Shown here: in pieces, positions 12,601 through 22,542 of the stretch | How positions within the stretch are numbered: position 1 is the first letter of the stretch | Layout: the number at the start of each line of letters is the position of its first letter | Source of the DNA: Trichostrongylus colubriformis | Taxonomy: Eukaryota; Nematoda; Chromadorea; Rhabditida; Trichostrongylidae | Length of the DNA: 64,000 bases | Direction of reading: 5' to 3' | Assembly (NCBI GenBank): GCA_963978905.1 | Contig: OZ022258.1 | Span: 49,460,591 to 49,524,590, forward strand | Translations under genes and position numbers: made by a program | The notes under the pieces: generated by a model | Seen by the model: the letters and a program-made list of their open reading frames with translations, nothing else | Told to the model about the DNA's origin: nothing | Database searches by the model: none

Positions 12601-15600
12601 AGGCCGATTAGGAAATTCGAAATTGTAGTAAATACGGAGACCTGCTACAAGTTCGATCTTTGTGGAAGTGGGGAAAACCACGCATATCGGTGAATTCCGT
12701 CCCCCTATGGTAGTTTTTATAAATGATAATGCTACATGCAACTACCACCAGAAACTTACGTAGCTACAGATCGACCCTTTCGTGAAGTGAAGATACAGGA
12801 GACAGCAGTCCCATAATATTGAGATTGATAATAGAGAAAATATAGATGTTTTTTTTTGGTAGTGCACCTTCTAATGAAAATCGATATGGTCCTTAATGGT
12901 TATGCATTTCGTGATTTAAAGTGCCACAAACCAGACAAATAACGCAAGGTAACGCAACTCCGAGATGAACATGAGCTGAAATAAAGATGCAAGGAGTTTG
13001 ATGTGTATGTTGAGAAGGACCCAGGGGAGGGTACACAGCCCATCACGAAAACCCATCATATTTCTTATTGGATTATTGCGCGTTGGAAACGAACAAGATA
13101 TCATTCATGTGAAACTGAATTACACTTATAGTGGGCCCATAGTCATGCCGAATCACCTTCGGAAGCCGGCACGACCAGCAAAATGAGCCGCCTAAATGTG
13201 TGAACTAAGGGAGGGAGTGGGGGGCGGAGAGGGTGGGGGTAATAATGGATATTATTAGGTTGGAAAGTTCTGACCGGTTTTGCGCGTTCACAAGATAAGT
13301 TCAATCTGGAAGCGTGTTACCATGAATTAACTAACATATTGTGCTCTTTAGATAAAGAGGTTGCTCTTTCCGTATATGTGGTTTTCTGGAATGCCACAAG
13401 GTTTGCGAATCATTAGGGAAATTTAAAGTACTGCGAAAATGGCACTTTTTGGACGACTTCACTTCAAGAGTTCATGTTTAGTCCAGTCCCAGCAGAGGCA
13501 ACCACAAATGCAAGTACTGCAAGGGGAAGAGGGTAACGCACTGGATGGAACAATTTGTTTCTGGTTCGGAGGTGCAGAAATGAGAATGAGTTGCTCGAAT
13601 TTTCAACTGATCAAAACGTCGTGACTAAAAGGCAGAAAGCGATGAGCGTCTATACTTGCAAGGGATATCAGAAAGTAGTGGCCTGGCCCGAGCAAACGTG
13701 GTTGACCAGCTCAAGCAGCTTTAATTCGAAAAAACCCAAATATTAGGTGCCGCGCGACCCTCGAAGTGGTCATGCGCGGCGCATTCTCCACAAATCATCT
13801 CTCAGTAATTGAAGCACTTACAGGCTGAAGCTCTTACTCGTCCATAATATCCATCGAATCTAGCATAACTAGACCCCACTTTCCCAAACATCTGGACAGC
13901 TCCTTCAGTAGCAGTGTGTTCAGAAGGAATGTTGTTTTGGAGTGGACTTTTTTTTAGTTTTGCGCAATATAAATCGTTAGCCATCCATCAAAATGAAACA
14001 TGTGAGTATGCATCATGTAGCCAAGTGTAGCGAATCGAATGGTGCCTATTCTGTGAGAAAATGCAGTTTGAGCTGAGTTATGATCTCCCAAAGTTGTAAT
14101 TGTGAAAACCGGCCAAAACTTTCCTTACGACCCGATGCATCGGTTTCGCTCTGGATTAACCTTTGTAATCACAAAAGTATATAGCGATGGTGAAATCGTA
14201 AAGGTTGTGTAATGGAGTCTTTAAGAAATGTGGACATTATTTTGTACATTATTGAAGTTGTATAATCCATACAGGGTCGGTATGTCCTTGCTTGTCTGCC
14301 GGTCGCTGTACCTTTTCCTAATTCTCTCAAAATCGTTCCAAATAACCAGATAACCCATTATATGTATTAGTTGAATAAGTAAATATTTCTAGTATTTTAA
14401 CGTTAAGAACATTCACTGTTCTTATGCGCTCTCCGAGCAATTGCGGTTTTCTCCGCTCTGAACTGTGGCAGATTCCATTTGAACTAGGTATTCTCGCGTT
14501 CTATCCATCTCCCATAGACAACATCGATAGGACACTAACATCGTACTTGTTTAGCAATAAAATATATTGCAATGTTTGAGCCATTATCTTAAACTCGAAC
14601 GAAACCCTTTTTTTTTCGAGGTAAAAACTTACATATTTTGAGATACAATTTCAAAACAATTTTCAATACACTTTTGTACCACTGTAGTGTGGCGAGTCAC
14701 CGTAGATGAGTTTCGGAAAGCTCACAGAAAGACACCGGGAGGGGTCAATTTCGGCTTACGGTGTGAGTTTTAAGTGGGCTGCAGCTCGTTACTGTGCACA
14801 CACGACGCCTTGCCAACACGTTCGAGTGTGAATTCATGGGGTTCCTTTTTTTGTAATCACTCTCACTATTTCGCTAATTTCCCCTTTCCTTCTTTCATTT
14901 GTTTGTTGCTGTATGCTATTTCACAAGTTCAACATCATCATGAATGAAATCAATTTCGCCCTACGCGACACCAAATGACGGTGGCGTTGGCCTGTTTTCA
15001 GCGTGCTGTTTGTGGTGAGACATACAGTTCGCGGTGAAGTGCGCTAAAACAAGATTGTTTCAGGGGCGCTTTTTTCAAGGCTTGGCCACACATCTATTCT
15101 GAGTTCAAATGTTCGTTTACAGAGAACGGTGTTTGAAATACGCTTTCCTTCTACCCCACCCCCCCCTCCCGGTGCCTGTAAATAGCATCGAAAGTGGAAA
15201 CTCCCTTTAGCTCGCAATTTCAATCAAATGGATCAAAATGCCACCTGTATAAGAGTTATACAATAGATTATGTTCATTTTTTTCCTCGAAATTTTTGTGA
15301 AGTACGACTGTTGGGATATGGTGCAAGTGTAACAGTTTCTTGAACGATGCCCTCAGACAAAAGGGCTAGGGAAGGACGCACTCTGTTGATGTATGATAAG
15401 TCACTTATTCCAGGGGGATGGACGAAGAGGATACGAATTGGAGGATAATCACAAATATGATGCTATACATGTTGGAGCAGCTGCAGAAACCATACCGCCA
15501 GCGGTGAGTTAGTTGGGGTATTAATTGAGAAACGACTAGAATAGAGGAGTATAATTCAGTAGAAGGGGGTCACAGTTGACATGAAGCAAGTATTTATCAA

Positions 15601-18600
15601 AACTTCGTGGATACTTTAAACAAGAATTTTAAAATCACTTTTGATTTTGTGATAGGTGAGGAATACCAAAAATGTCAAAATTAGTAATAAAAGTTAAAAA
15701 TGTAAAAACAGGTAATAATAAAAATAAAAATGACTCTCGATCAGTTCATGGCAAAAATATGAGCAGAAAATTGAAGACTATGTGAGTCACTCTCCGTCGA
15801 AACATAGCATCGTAAGAATTTTTTCGAAAAAGATTTCTTCATGATAAGAACTTGTAATGATCTTCCGGGGAAGTGCAACGAGGCGTGTAAAAGAAATGTA
15901 GCAAGAAGGAGAACGCGTCTTCGTTAGCATCTCCACCATTCATTATATAATTGTAGTGCATTAGAGTGCAAATAAGTCATTAGCAGCCCGCGTATCCCCC
16001 ACTACGATTCTGCATGAGCGTGGCGTTGAATTCTAGCAAAAAAGAAATATTTCATAAATATGAAGTAACACTTGTTTATTAGCCACGAAGAATTCACTAG
16101 TTTTAAGTCATATTACCCGCTTAAAGATCACCCTAAAGTCGCGTGCAGTGTGTTAGCGCATAATATAGCCTACAAGAAGTGACAAAAAGAGAGAACGAAC
16201 ATGTTTTGTTGGACATGCTTAGGTCTGCAGTGTTCCAGTTGTAAGAGCAATCAACTGGTAATAGAGTTTGCGTTAGCGATGAACATTTCCCAAGGGAAGT
16301 GTCTTGTGGATGATTAGAAAGAGAAGAATGTCAAAAACAACAGTGATCGTGAAGTTCATGCGGTGAAGCAACATAGTTTCTAACTTCAAAACAATTCGGC
16401 TACCTCCTTATCTTTGAAAAAATTACATAGAATCGGGAAGTGTGGATGAAATGTAATGGATGCTGATAGTAATGCACTATCATCATGATACACCGGGGTC
16501 GAGGATTCCTCGAGAGGGGTCGTATTTGATCGAACGGAAGGGGGGTCGTCCCTCAGGTCTGCGTAAGGCTGCGTTCATACCAAATTGAATGAGAGATTTG
16601 GCGCATTCGCGTCATGCATGAGATACGTATCGATCAGAAAATGAGAGTATTGGCGCATCGGCGCATTGGCGTATCCGCGCATTCGCGTCATGCATAAGAT
16701 ACGTATCGATCTAGAAAATGAGAGTATTGGCGCATCGGCGCATCCGCGATTTGAGAGAATCGGCGCATTCGCGTGGTTGATAACATACATGTCGATCGAA
16801 AAATTGAGAGTATTGGCGCATCGGCGCATTGGCGTATCGGCGCATCCGCGCATCCGCGATTTGAGAGAATTGGCGCATTCGCGTGATGGATAGGATACAT
16901 ATCGATTGAAAAATGAGAGTATTGGCGCATCCGCGATTTTGGATATTTGCCATAACAGAAAAAGATCAAGGAATGAAAAGAGAAGAAAAGAAATCAACCG
17001 CACGTTGGCACGTGCCGCGTTCAAAAGGGTGACGTGGCACGCCAATTCTCTCAAATCGCGGATGCGCCGATGCGCCGATGCGCCAAAACTCTCATTCGAT
17101 TTGGTATGAACGCAACCTAAGCGTTGGAATCTAAACTTTCAATAAACAGCCGAGGAGGGAAGGATAGCTCGCAGCGAATACGGAAGAAGAAAAATGAATT
17201 GAATATCTTCTTGCTTCGAGTAAGAATACATAGCAATAAAACACATTGCAACCATACATTCCGGCAACAGTTACTATAGTGATGTGGAGGCTAAAAAATG
17301 GTGGGGGGAGGGCGCATTTGGCACCGGGAGGGGGGGTCGTATTTGGCACCGGGAGGGGGGTCGTACTGAAGCGGCCAATTTCTTCGACATCTGGGAGTGC
17401 CCTGGCTATCATTTCTCCTCTTTCTAGGCTATTCAGTGAGCAACTCCACACAATAGCTCATTATTCAGCAGCATGCCTATAACACATCTACTTTTACAAC
17501 CCATTTTTCCGTTTCCTAAAGTACTCACGACACGCTCTTTATAGAACCAAAAACCTTTAGGATATTCAGATCAAGCAATGGCAGAAGATCTCAAGTTGTT
17601 CACGCCCTTGTTGTAGTATGCTGCGGGTTGTCTCCTCTTGTTACGCGTTAATGCAAAGCACACATAGACACGCAACAATGACCATTCATCTGTCTGCTCA
17701 GCGGGTTAGCGCGAGGGAGTACGAGGCTGGATAACTAAATTGCAATAATCCACCATGCATATGTGGCGACAGCATGCAGTTGGTCTTATGTGTAGGGTTG
17801 AAAACTTTCTGATGCGCTCTATTTGTGTGCAGTCTTTTCTATGAGAAATCATCACGGGTTTCCAGAAATGAGGACATTACTTTGTCCATTATTGAAGTTG
17901 TATTAGACACACAGGGTCGGTATGCCCTTACTTCATAATCATTTGAAATGTCCAGTTACCGAAACAATACCTCCCATCCACTCTTTGAGAGAATGTTAGA
18001 TGAAAAGGATACGACTGAGCTTTAACAGAACTTGGAGAAGGGTTAGCATGGTTTTTTTTTCGGACTGACGTTTTTTTCTCGCAGCATTCACAAGAAAAGT
18101 AAATGCTGTGGAGGGAGTATTTTAAAGACACCGGAAGAGTTAATTTTGGCTGATTGTGGGATAACTGTGGAGTTCAAAGTCGAGATGCTGAGTAGAGCAA
18201 CACTGGAGAAAGAACGAAATGAGAAAAACCCGTGAAAGAAACAAAAATTGTTTAATTTAAAACTATTGTTAATATAGGTGAAAACAATCCACAAAAAAAG
18301 TATCATACAGAAATATATTGATAAGGAATAAGTGTTATGTTTACCACTCTAATTCTTCACATCAGGGGCCCCAATTTATGTGCTTGAAAATTAAATATGA
18401 AACAGTGAATAATGCAGTTGAGCCTTGCCAGTAAAAGTGAGGATTTCGATGTATCTGATTGTCAATGTTTCCAGCTCATCGAACAACTGGCGAAGGGTGG
18501 CCGAATGCTAATTCCTGTCGGAAAGGAACACGGCAATCAGGTTAGTGTCGGGAACGTAATCACTTTTCAACAAAATATCTTCACGCATGTGCGAATGCCA

Positions 18601-21600
18601 ACTTTAAGTGGAACTTCGCTTAAGCATGATGCAGAGCTTATTATACAGAGGAAAGATTAAAAACTCTTAACATGGAATAACGATGATTGGTCATGAGCAT
18701 TACTATCGGCTTTTTGCTGTTCGCTCCAAAAATATGCGTTATTATTGCAAAGACCCGCATAGCATCGGAAGAGCCGTGGTAAGAAAATGAGAACCGCCGA
18801 AGAAATGACATTGAATGGGGGAGCTAGATGGAATGTATTAGATGACGATAGTAATGCAATAGTACTTTCGTCGCTTCTCGCTATTCCTTCAACAACATTA
18901 GTAGCCTTATATTCAAAATCTACCTTCCCCGCTTTTCCAAGAAGGCCGCTACAACACTTTACGATGAATTAGTACTCCGCATAAAATTCGAATAGGGGCT
19001 CGTTACGTATCTATCAAGTAATCTCGCGAACTCGCATCATGGAGTGTGCACGGTTCGCGTACAGGTTGTTATGGATGGCAAGGACCAAGGGTCTCCTGTT
19101 CCACGCATCGCAGCGAATCGTTGGCGATTTATGACTGCAGCCTTAGGCTGATTTCATACTTTGAAGCACCAGCGTCGACGACAGCAATCGTGTGGCTGCC
19201 GCCGGCAGCGTCGGCACCGTTGCGATCCGCTCTATTGGTAAAGCTCGACCAAATCATACTACAGTGTGATAATCGTGGCAAGAGCCGGCGTGAATCTGTG
19301 GCGAGACTAGAATCTGGATCTAGTCACACAATCGCGCGAGAAACTTGGCAGTGTCAAGCCGTGGCAAGATTGGTGCAAGCTTTCGCTTTGTTTCTTTCGT
19401 ACTTTGTGTCTCTGCCTGCATCACTCTGTGTCGCTGACGTAAAGGGTGATGCCCGCAGAGATGCAGAGTATGAAAACAGTCACGCCCTGTCGGCGTTGAG
19501 GTAAGTGCCGCGGAGTATGAAGGCGACTCATTTTAAGGGGACTGTGAGGGAAGGTCATCAGGTTTTTCTACAATTTCTTTCTCCCGCGCGTTGAATATCA
19601 GCGGTAGTGCACGTGTGCGACCACTCGGAGTTATGAAAAAGCACGACCTGTATAGAGTACTGCTTGTTCTTTAAAGTATATGCTTTTCTTCCTTGTAGTC
19701 CTTTTGCGAATTATAATTTACAAAACCTATTTCGCATGCTTACAACAGGGCGCTCTTTCGTGATGAACTATAGTCCATTTCGGAGGGCCTGACAGGGCGC
19801 AGCCTACGGACTTGGGTAAGTGGCGAGAGTGAAGTACTTGGCGAGAATGAGAGTGTGTGGCGGGGTGAGAGAGTGTGATACACTCTCATATAAGTCCATA
19901 GGCCACGCCCTGTCAGGCGTTCCGAAATGGACTTTATTTCTGAGGCATGTTAAGAATTCCCTTTACCTGTTTTGTCCTGTCCCACCACTGTTCCACAGGA
20001 ATAAAGCCGCGCTCAGTGATTCTCAGTAAATGTCCAAACCGGAAAGTTTTGTGCACTGTTCAAATATCTCATCAAGTGCGAGTTCATAGGTATAGCTTCC
20101 CCAAAAGAAAAAATAATAAGTGGGTAATGAGCAAACGTGTTCCATTTTCTGTTTACGATTTATTTACTGCATCCTTCACCACCATCAATCATTGTCATGA
20201 ACAAATTACATTACCACTAATCTAAAATGGCATTTTCTTGAGTACGGTAACATAGAGCATGATGGACATCAGAGATGAAACATGCATTAGCTTATAACAT
20301 TCACCGTAAACAAAAATGGGTTTACGAAAAATTGGTTGAAAATGCTCATCGAGCATGGTTTAGGAAGGAGAGCGTTTGAAAGGGGTGTATGTCGTTAGGC
20401 GCGGCCCCTTGTAGCTTTCCAACGGGGCACATGAGCCGTAGCTGCCACCCTAACCACGAAGCATCTTCTGCGTCCGGCAACTCGTTACCACATAAAGAAC
20501 CTTATTAAAGAAGACGGCAATTTACTGAGAGGAAGTTCGTACCACAATTCCCTAACGATTGTAATACAACTACCCCGGATTAAACAAGCAGTGTTGCCCA
20601 TTGTTGAAAATGTAATGGAGACGAAAAAAAGCCGAAAGTGGGAAGAAGTTTGGAAAAGTTTTGTAAAAGTCAGTAGTTTTTGTTTAGCGAAGTATTTTGT
20701 ATGGCAATTATCAACCATGAACATCTGAAGGATGATTATTTCGCAGATAAACACATCAGTGATCCGTCGCAAAAATGCGTGGTCGGCGTTAGGGTGCCGA
20801 CTACGGCCCATGAGCCCAATAGGCAAATTAGCTGCAAGGGGCCGCGCGTAGCGACCGTCTCCCTTTGAAGATGATCATTTTGCAGATAAACACATTGGCG
20901 CAGCAATTACCGTCTAGAGCGCAATTGCAACCATATGCGATGGTGGGTGGAGCAAGGACAAGCACATGCCTGGGAAAGTTATTGGGGAATACGATGCTCT
21001 CCCTCCCCTCAATGCACACGTGATCTCTCATGACTGGCGTAGTTGGTATATCAAAAGGTCGCCCTCTATATCGTATTAGAACAAGTACAAAGTATGATTA
21101 TTGATCAACGGAATTTTTTCAGAGAATATCTGACTGCCTGAAACACCGGAAAACAGTGGATTGTAAGGATGCATTGAGAAATCACCTCCGCAAATACGAC
21201 CCTTTTTCCCATCCCTAAATCCAGACCTCCATGAAGGTTCTTTAACCCATGCACGACCCTTTTGGAGGGACTGGAGCCAGGGTAAGGCAGAACTGTGGCT
21301 CGGGAATGAGACGATCTGGCATGCAGAAAATATCGGGAGCGACCTGAGCATATAGAAGAGTATCGGGAGGATCGCGATGCATTTCAAATACTTTTGAAAT
21401 TTGAAACCACTAAAAAGAACCATTCTTTGCACTTTTGGGTAAACAACTCGTACGAAACATATCAAGGTATTTTTTTTACCACAGAATAACGTCCATCGGT
21501 TCTCATACATGTACAGGCTACTTTCTTTCTCGAACAAGTGTCCTTCTGTAACAAAGGAATCTCTGTTGACCCGATTAAAGGACGCACTTCACTTCGCTCA

Positions 21601-21944
21601 ATCGGATACATCCACTTCACTTCATACCGATACACCTCAGTAGGATGGGATTTTCATTGGTTCGATATAGGAAGGGTAGTACCTAGCTCTAGTACTAGCG
21701 AAAACGATTAAATATGAGAAACTAGAGTGAGTTCAAAGCTATCCAGTAGAGCTGATTTCTTTTCTTTCCTACATAGACTTTCTCACAATATTGATACAGT
21801 GGTATCGGAACGATACCAAATCAACTTCTTCAGGTGTTTCTACAAGTTGATAAAAACGAAGACGGCGAAGTCACACAAAAAGTTATCGAGCACGTTATCT
21901 ACGTACCACTTACCAGCAAAAATCATCAGTTGGGTCGCGATTGA
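645..21944 (+). CDS. pcm-1: Protein-L-isoaspartate O-methyltransferase (PCMT), 7 exons, 228 aa
   Basis: Repairs age-damaged proteins by methylating L-isoaspartyl residues with S-adenosylmethionine; a soluble class I methyltransferase. Coding exons: 645-699, 2538-2674, 10395-10499, 11241-11363, 15414-15503, 18475-18540 and 21834-21944. They sum to 687 nt, all phases agree, and every junction is GT-AG. The protein opens MAWRSSGRSNEEL, as in animal PCMTs. Family marks: ATISAPHM at residues 57-64, SAM-binding motif I LDVGSGSGYLT at 83-93, acidic GIEH after strand 2, YDAIHVGAAA near 155-164, GGRMLIPVG near 178-186, and the C-terminal VIYVPLTS block near 213-220. Length is normal for animal PCMT. 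No ER-retention tail is present, since it ends GRD. The ATG at 645 was chosen by similarity, but the frame stays open upstream to 438. Introns 1-6 are about 1.8, 7.7, 0.74, 4.0, 3.0 and 3.3 kb and full of repeats. Exon ends were placed by eye and are internally consistent. Confidence 0.95.
700..2537 (+). other. PCMT intron 1
   Basis: Begins with the donor GTGAGT after the first base of codon 19 and ends CTTCTAG. It contains no recognisable exon. A short G-run lies near 2288-2298. The phrase TCGAGGATTCCTC at about 2041 recurs near 16500 in intron 5, so part of the intron is dispersed repeat. Confidence 0.8.
3726..3935. repeat. Foldback element in PCMT intron 2, about 210 bp
   Basis: The left arm starts TTTGTTGCTTCTTTATTCTT and the right arm ends in its reverse complement. 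The arms of about 95 nt pair almost throughout, for example CGTTTATTGGTCGACGTTT with its complement. At the centre ACCTATAATG is repeated in tandem. This is the architecture of a small non-autonomous foldback or TIR element. I could not define a target-site duplication. Confidence 0.75.
5761..7158. repeat. Giant palindrome (~1.4 kb foldback) with repeated mini-hairpins, in PCMT intron 2
   Basis: The outer ends are TATTGGGTTGAGGAATAA and its reverse complement near 7130-7147. The innermost arms are GAAAGTCGACGAAATCGAGC and its complement around 6424-6483, leaving a loop of about 15 nt at about 6448-6462. Each arm is roughly 680 nt with only scattered mismatches. Each arm carries four copies of a short hairpin of the form CGATAGAGCT-YTTTT-NGCTCTA, about 150 nt apart (near 5857, 6034, 6199 and 6345 on the left). 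A PCMT pre-mRNA would contain the whole structure and could form a long dsRNA stem. The class of the element is unknown. Confidence 0.85.
11397..11609 (+). repeat. Three adjacent two-copy duplications at the start of PCMT intron 4
   Basis: Three different dimers lie side by side. One, of about 36 nt and beginning AGAGTGAGTCG, is at 11397-11432 and 11451-11486. A 37-nt unit beginning CTAACAATACCAGCG is at 11486-11522 and 11523-11559 and reads as identical. A 25-nt unit beginning AAGTTCTAGTGC is at 11560-11584 and 11585-11609, also identical. The first lies 33 nt after the exon 4 donor. Confidence 0.85.
14222..14770 (+). repeat. Dispersed repeat, copy 1
   Basis: The segment 14222-14291 (with the core TTATTGAAGTTGTAT and ACAGGGTCGGTATG) recurs at 17863-17931 in intron 5. 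A second block at about 14729-14770 (AAGACACCGGGAGGGGTCAATTTCGG) recurs at about 18124-18160. The two blocks keep their order but are about 507 nt apart here against about 261 nt in the other copy. Confidence 0.65.
16567..17117. mobile_element. Harbinger/Tourist-like MITE with internal minisatellite
   Basis: The 29-nt terminal inverted repeats start GGCTGCGTTCATACCAAAT on the left and GGTTGCGTTCATACCAAAT on the reversed right end, and match at about 27 of 29 positions. They are flanked on both sides by TAA (16564-16566 and 17118-17120), the 3-bp duplication expected of PIF/Harbinger-type elements. The inside is a degenerate array built on GGCGCATCCGCGATTTGAGAGAA and AAAATGAGAGTATTGGCGCAT units. 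No transposase is encoded. The long minus-strand frame over it is a product of the array, not a gene. Located in PCMT intron 5. Confidence 0.75.
17311..17366 (+). repeat. Short tandem duplication
   Basis: The unit CATTTGGCACCGGGAGGGGG followed by GTCGTA occurs twice in a row with one or two differences. Related GGGGGTCGT phrases occur near 16517 and 16544. Confidence 0.6.
17863..18160 (+). repeat. Dispersed repeat, copy 2
   Basis: A shorter copy of the repeat at 14222-14770, in the same orientation and in the next intron of the same gene. A reverse-complement fragment of the second block is recognisable near 28006-28042 (CCACATTCGACCAAAATCAAC). Type unknown. Confidence 0.6.
19771..19934. mobile_element. 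Small TIR element with TA target duplication (Tc1/mariner-type MITE)
   Basis: The left end TAGTCCATTTCGGAGGGCC continues GACAGGGCG; the right end is its near-perfect reverse complement (about 25 of 28 positions). TA dinucleotides flank both ends (19769-19770 and 19935-19936). At 164 bp it is far too short to encode a transposase. Located in PCMT intron 6. Confidence 0.7.
20390..20860. repeat. Inverted repeat element in PCMT intron 6
   Basis: The arm at about 20390-20472 (GGCGCGGCCCCTTGTAGC, then CATGAGCCGTAG) pairs with about 20762-20860 (CTACGGCCCATGAGC, then GCTGCAAGGGGCCGCGCG). A direct repeat overlaps the right end: CGCAGATAAACACAT near 20742 recurs as TGCAGATAAACACAT near 20881, suggesting one copy inserted beside another. 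No TSD defined. Confidence 0.6.
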
Positions 21945-22371
21945 TCTATTACAATGGTTGATAGTCTTCAAGGTGACCCCAGTCATTTTTCTACATAAAT
22001 TGCCTGCACCGAGTTGCGCAGAACACGTTTAGCTTTCTTTCACAGATACGAATCGGTGATGATTACCTCTCGAATTTGTTATAGTACCTTTCTCATAGAT
22101 CACATACCTAATATTTTACAGTGTTGATAGCAAAGTGGAACGAGATTGTTAAAATTCGCTAGTGTCCTCTGTAATTATATGAATTTGATCGGCATCACAT
22201 TATTCGTATTGTACATTATAGCTGTAAACTAATTCCAGTACGTGTCCATCCTTTTCTGATCAATGTATTCGCTAAAACTACTCTACTCAATGTATAGCTG
22301 GCTTAAAACCAACGTTCTGCTTGGTGCATCTCGCCGTTTCGAAAGCGTTTTATATTTTACTTGCTTTTACC

Positions 22372-22377
22372 AATAAA
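22372..22377 (+). terminator. Candidate PCMT poly(A) signal AATAAA
   Basis: The first canonical AATAAA I see on the plus strand after the PCMT stop, 428 nt downstream. It lies only about 165 bp from the stop codon of the convergent TBCB gene, so the two 3' ends probably abut or overlap. Confidence 0.5.
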
Positions 22378-22542
22378 TCACTGCATGCATGAAATTCGGA
22401 CAGTGGCATCAAGAGGTAAAAAAGCAAGCGAATTAAAAAAATCACAACATGCAAGCCAGATCGAAAAACAATTAAGCAAATGAGAAATCACAAAATAAGA
22501 GAAAAATTGTTCGCAAAGCTTCTCGGATGAGCTGATCGCTCC

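Larger units (their letters stand above)
11364..15413 (+). other. PCMT intron 4 (4.0 kb)
   Basis: Bounded by GTAAGC and TTATTCCAG. It contains the tandem duplications at 11397-11609 and one copy of a dispersed repeat at 14222-14770. A TTAGGTTGGAAAG start near 13256 resembles a mariner-type end, but no matching second end was found. Short frames do not resolve into a protein. Confidence 0.7.
15504..18474 (+). other. PCMT intron 5 (3.0 kb)
   Basis: Bounded by GTGAGT and TGTTTCCAG. It carries the Harbinger-like MITE (16567-17117), the duplication near 17311 and dispersed repeat copy 2. I see no exon-like segment between them. Confidence 0.75.
18541..21833 (+). other. PCMT intron 6 (3.3 kb)
   Basis: Bounded by GTTAGT and CTTCTTCAG. 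It holds the TA-flanked MITE and the 20.4-20.9 kb inverted repeat. A GC-richer block at about 19046-19540 has an open frame of 152 codons with no recognisable domain; its ends carry TTCATACTT / AGTATGAA inverted phrases, so it may also be a decayed TIR element. Confidence 0.65.

Noticed and set aside
13256..13760. Mariner-like start TTAGGTTGGAAAG
   Set aside because: No reverse-complement partner nearby and no transposase signature in any frame.
16575..17054. 159-codon minus-strand frame with repeated SHFxIDxYxxHxANAP-like phrases
   Set aside because: It is the translation of the tandem GGCGCAT array inside the TAA-flanked MITE. Several frames on both strands are open for the same reason.
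19046..19504. 152-codon plus-strand frame in PCMT intron 6
   Set aside because: No recognisable domain or splice sites. It lies in a GC-richer repeat-like block with inverted TTCATACTT/AGTATGAA phrases, more likely a decayed element.
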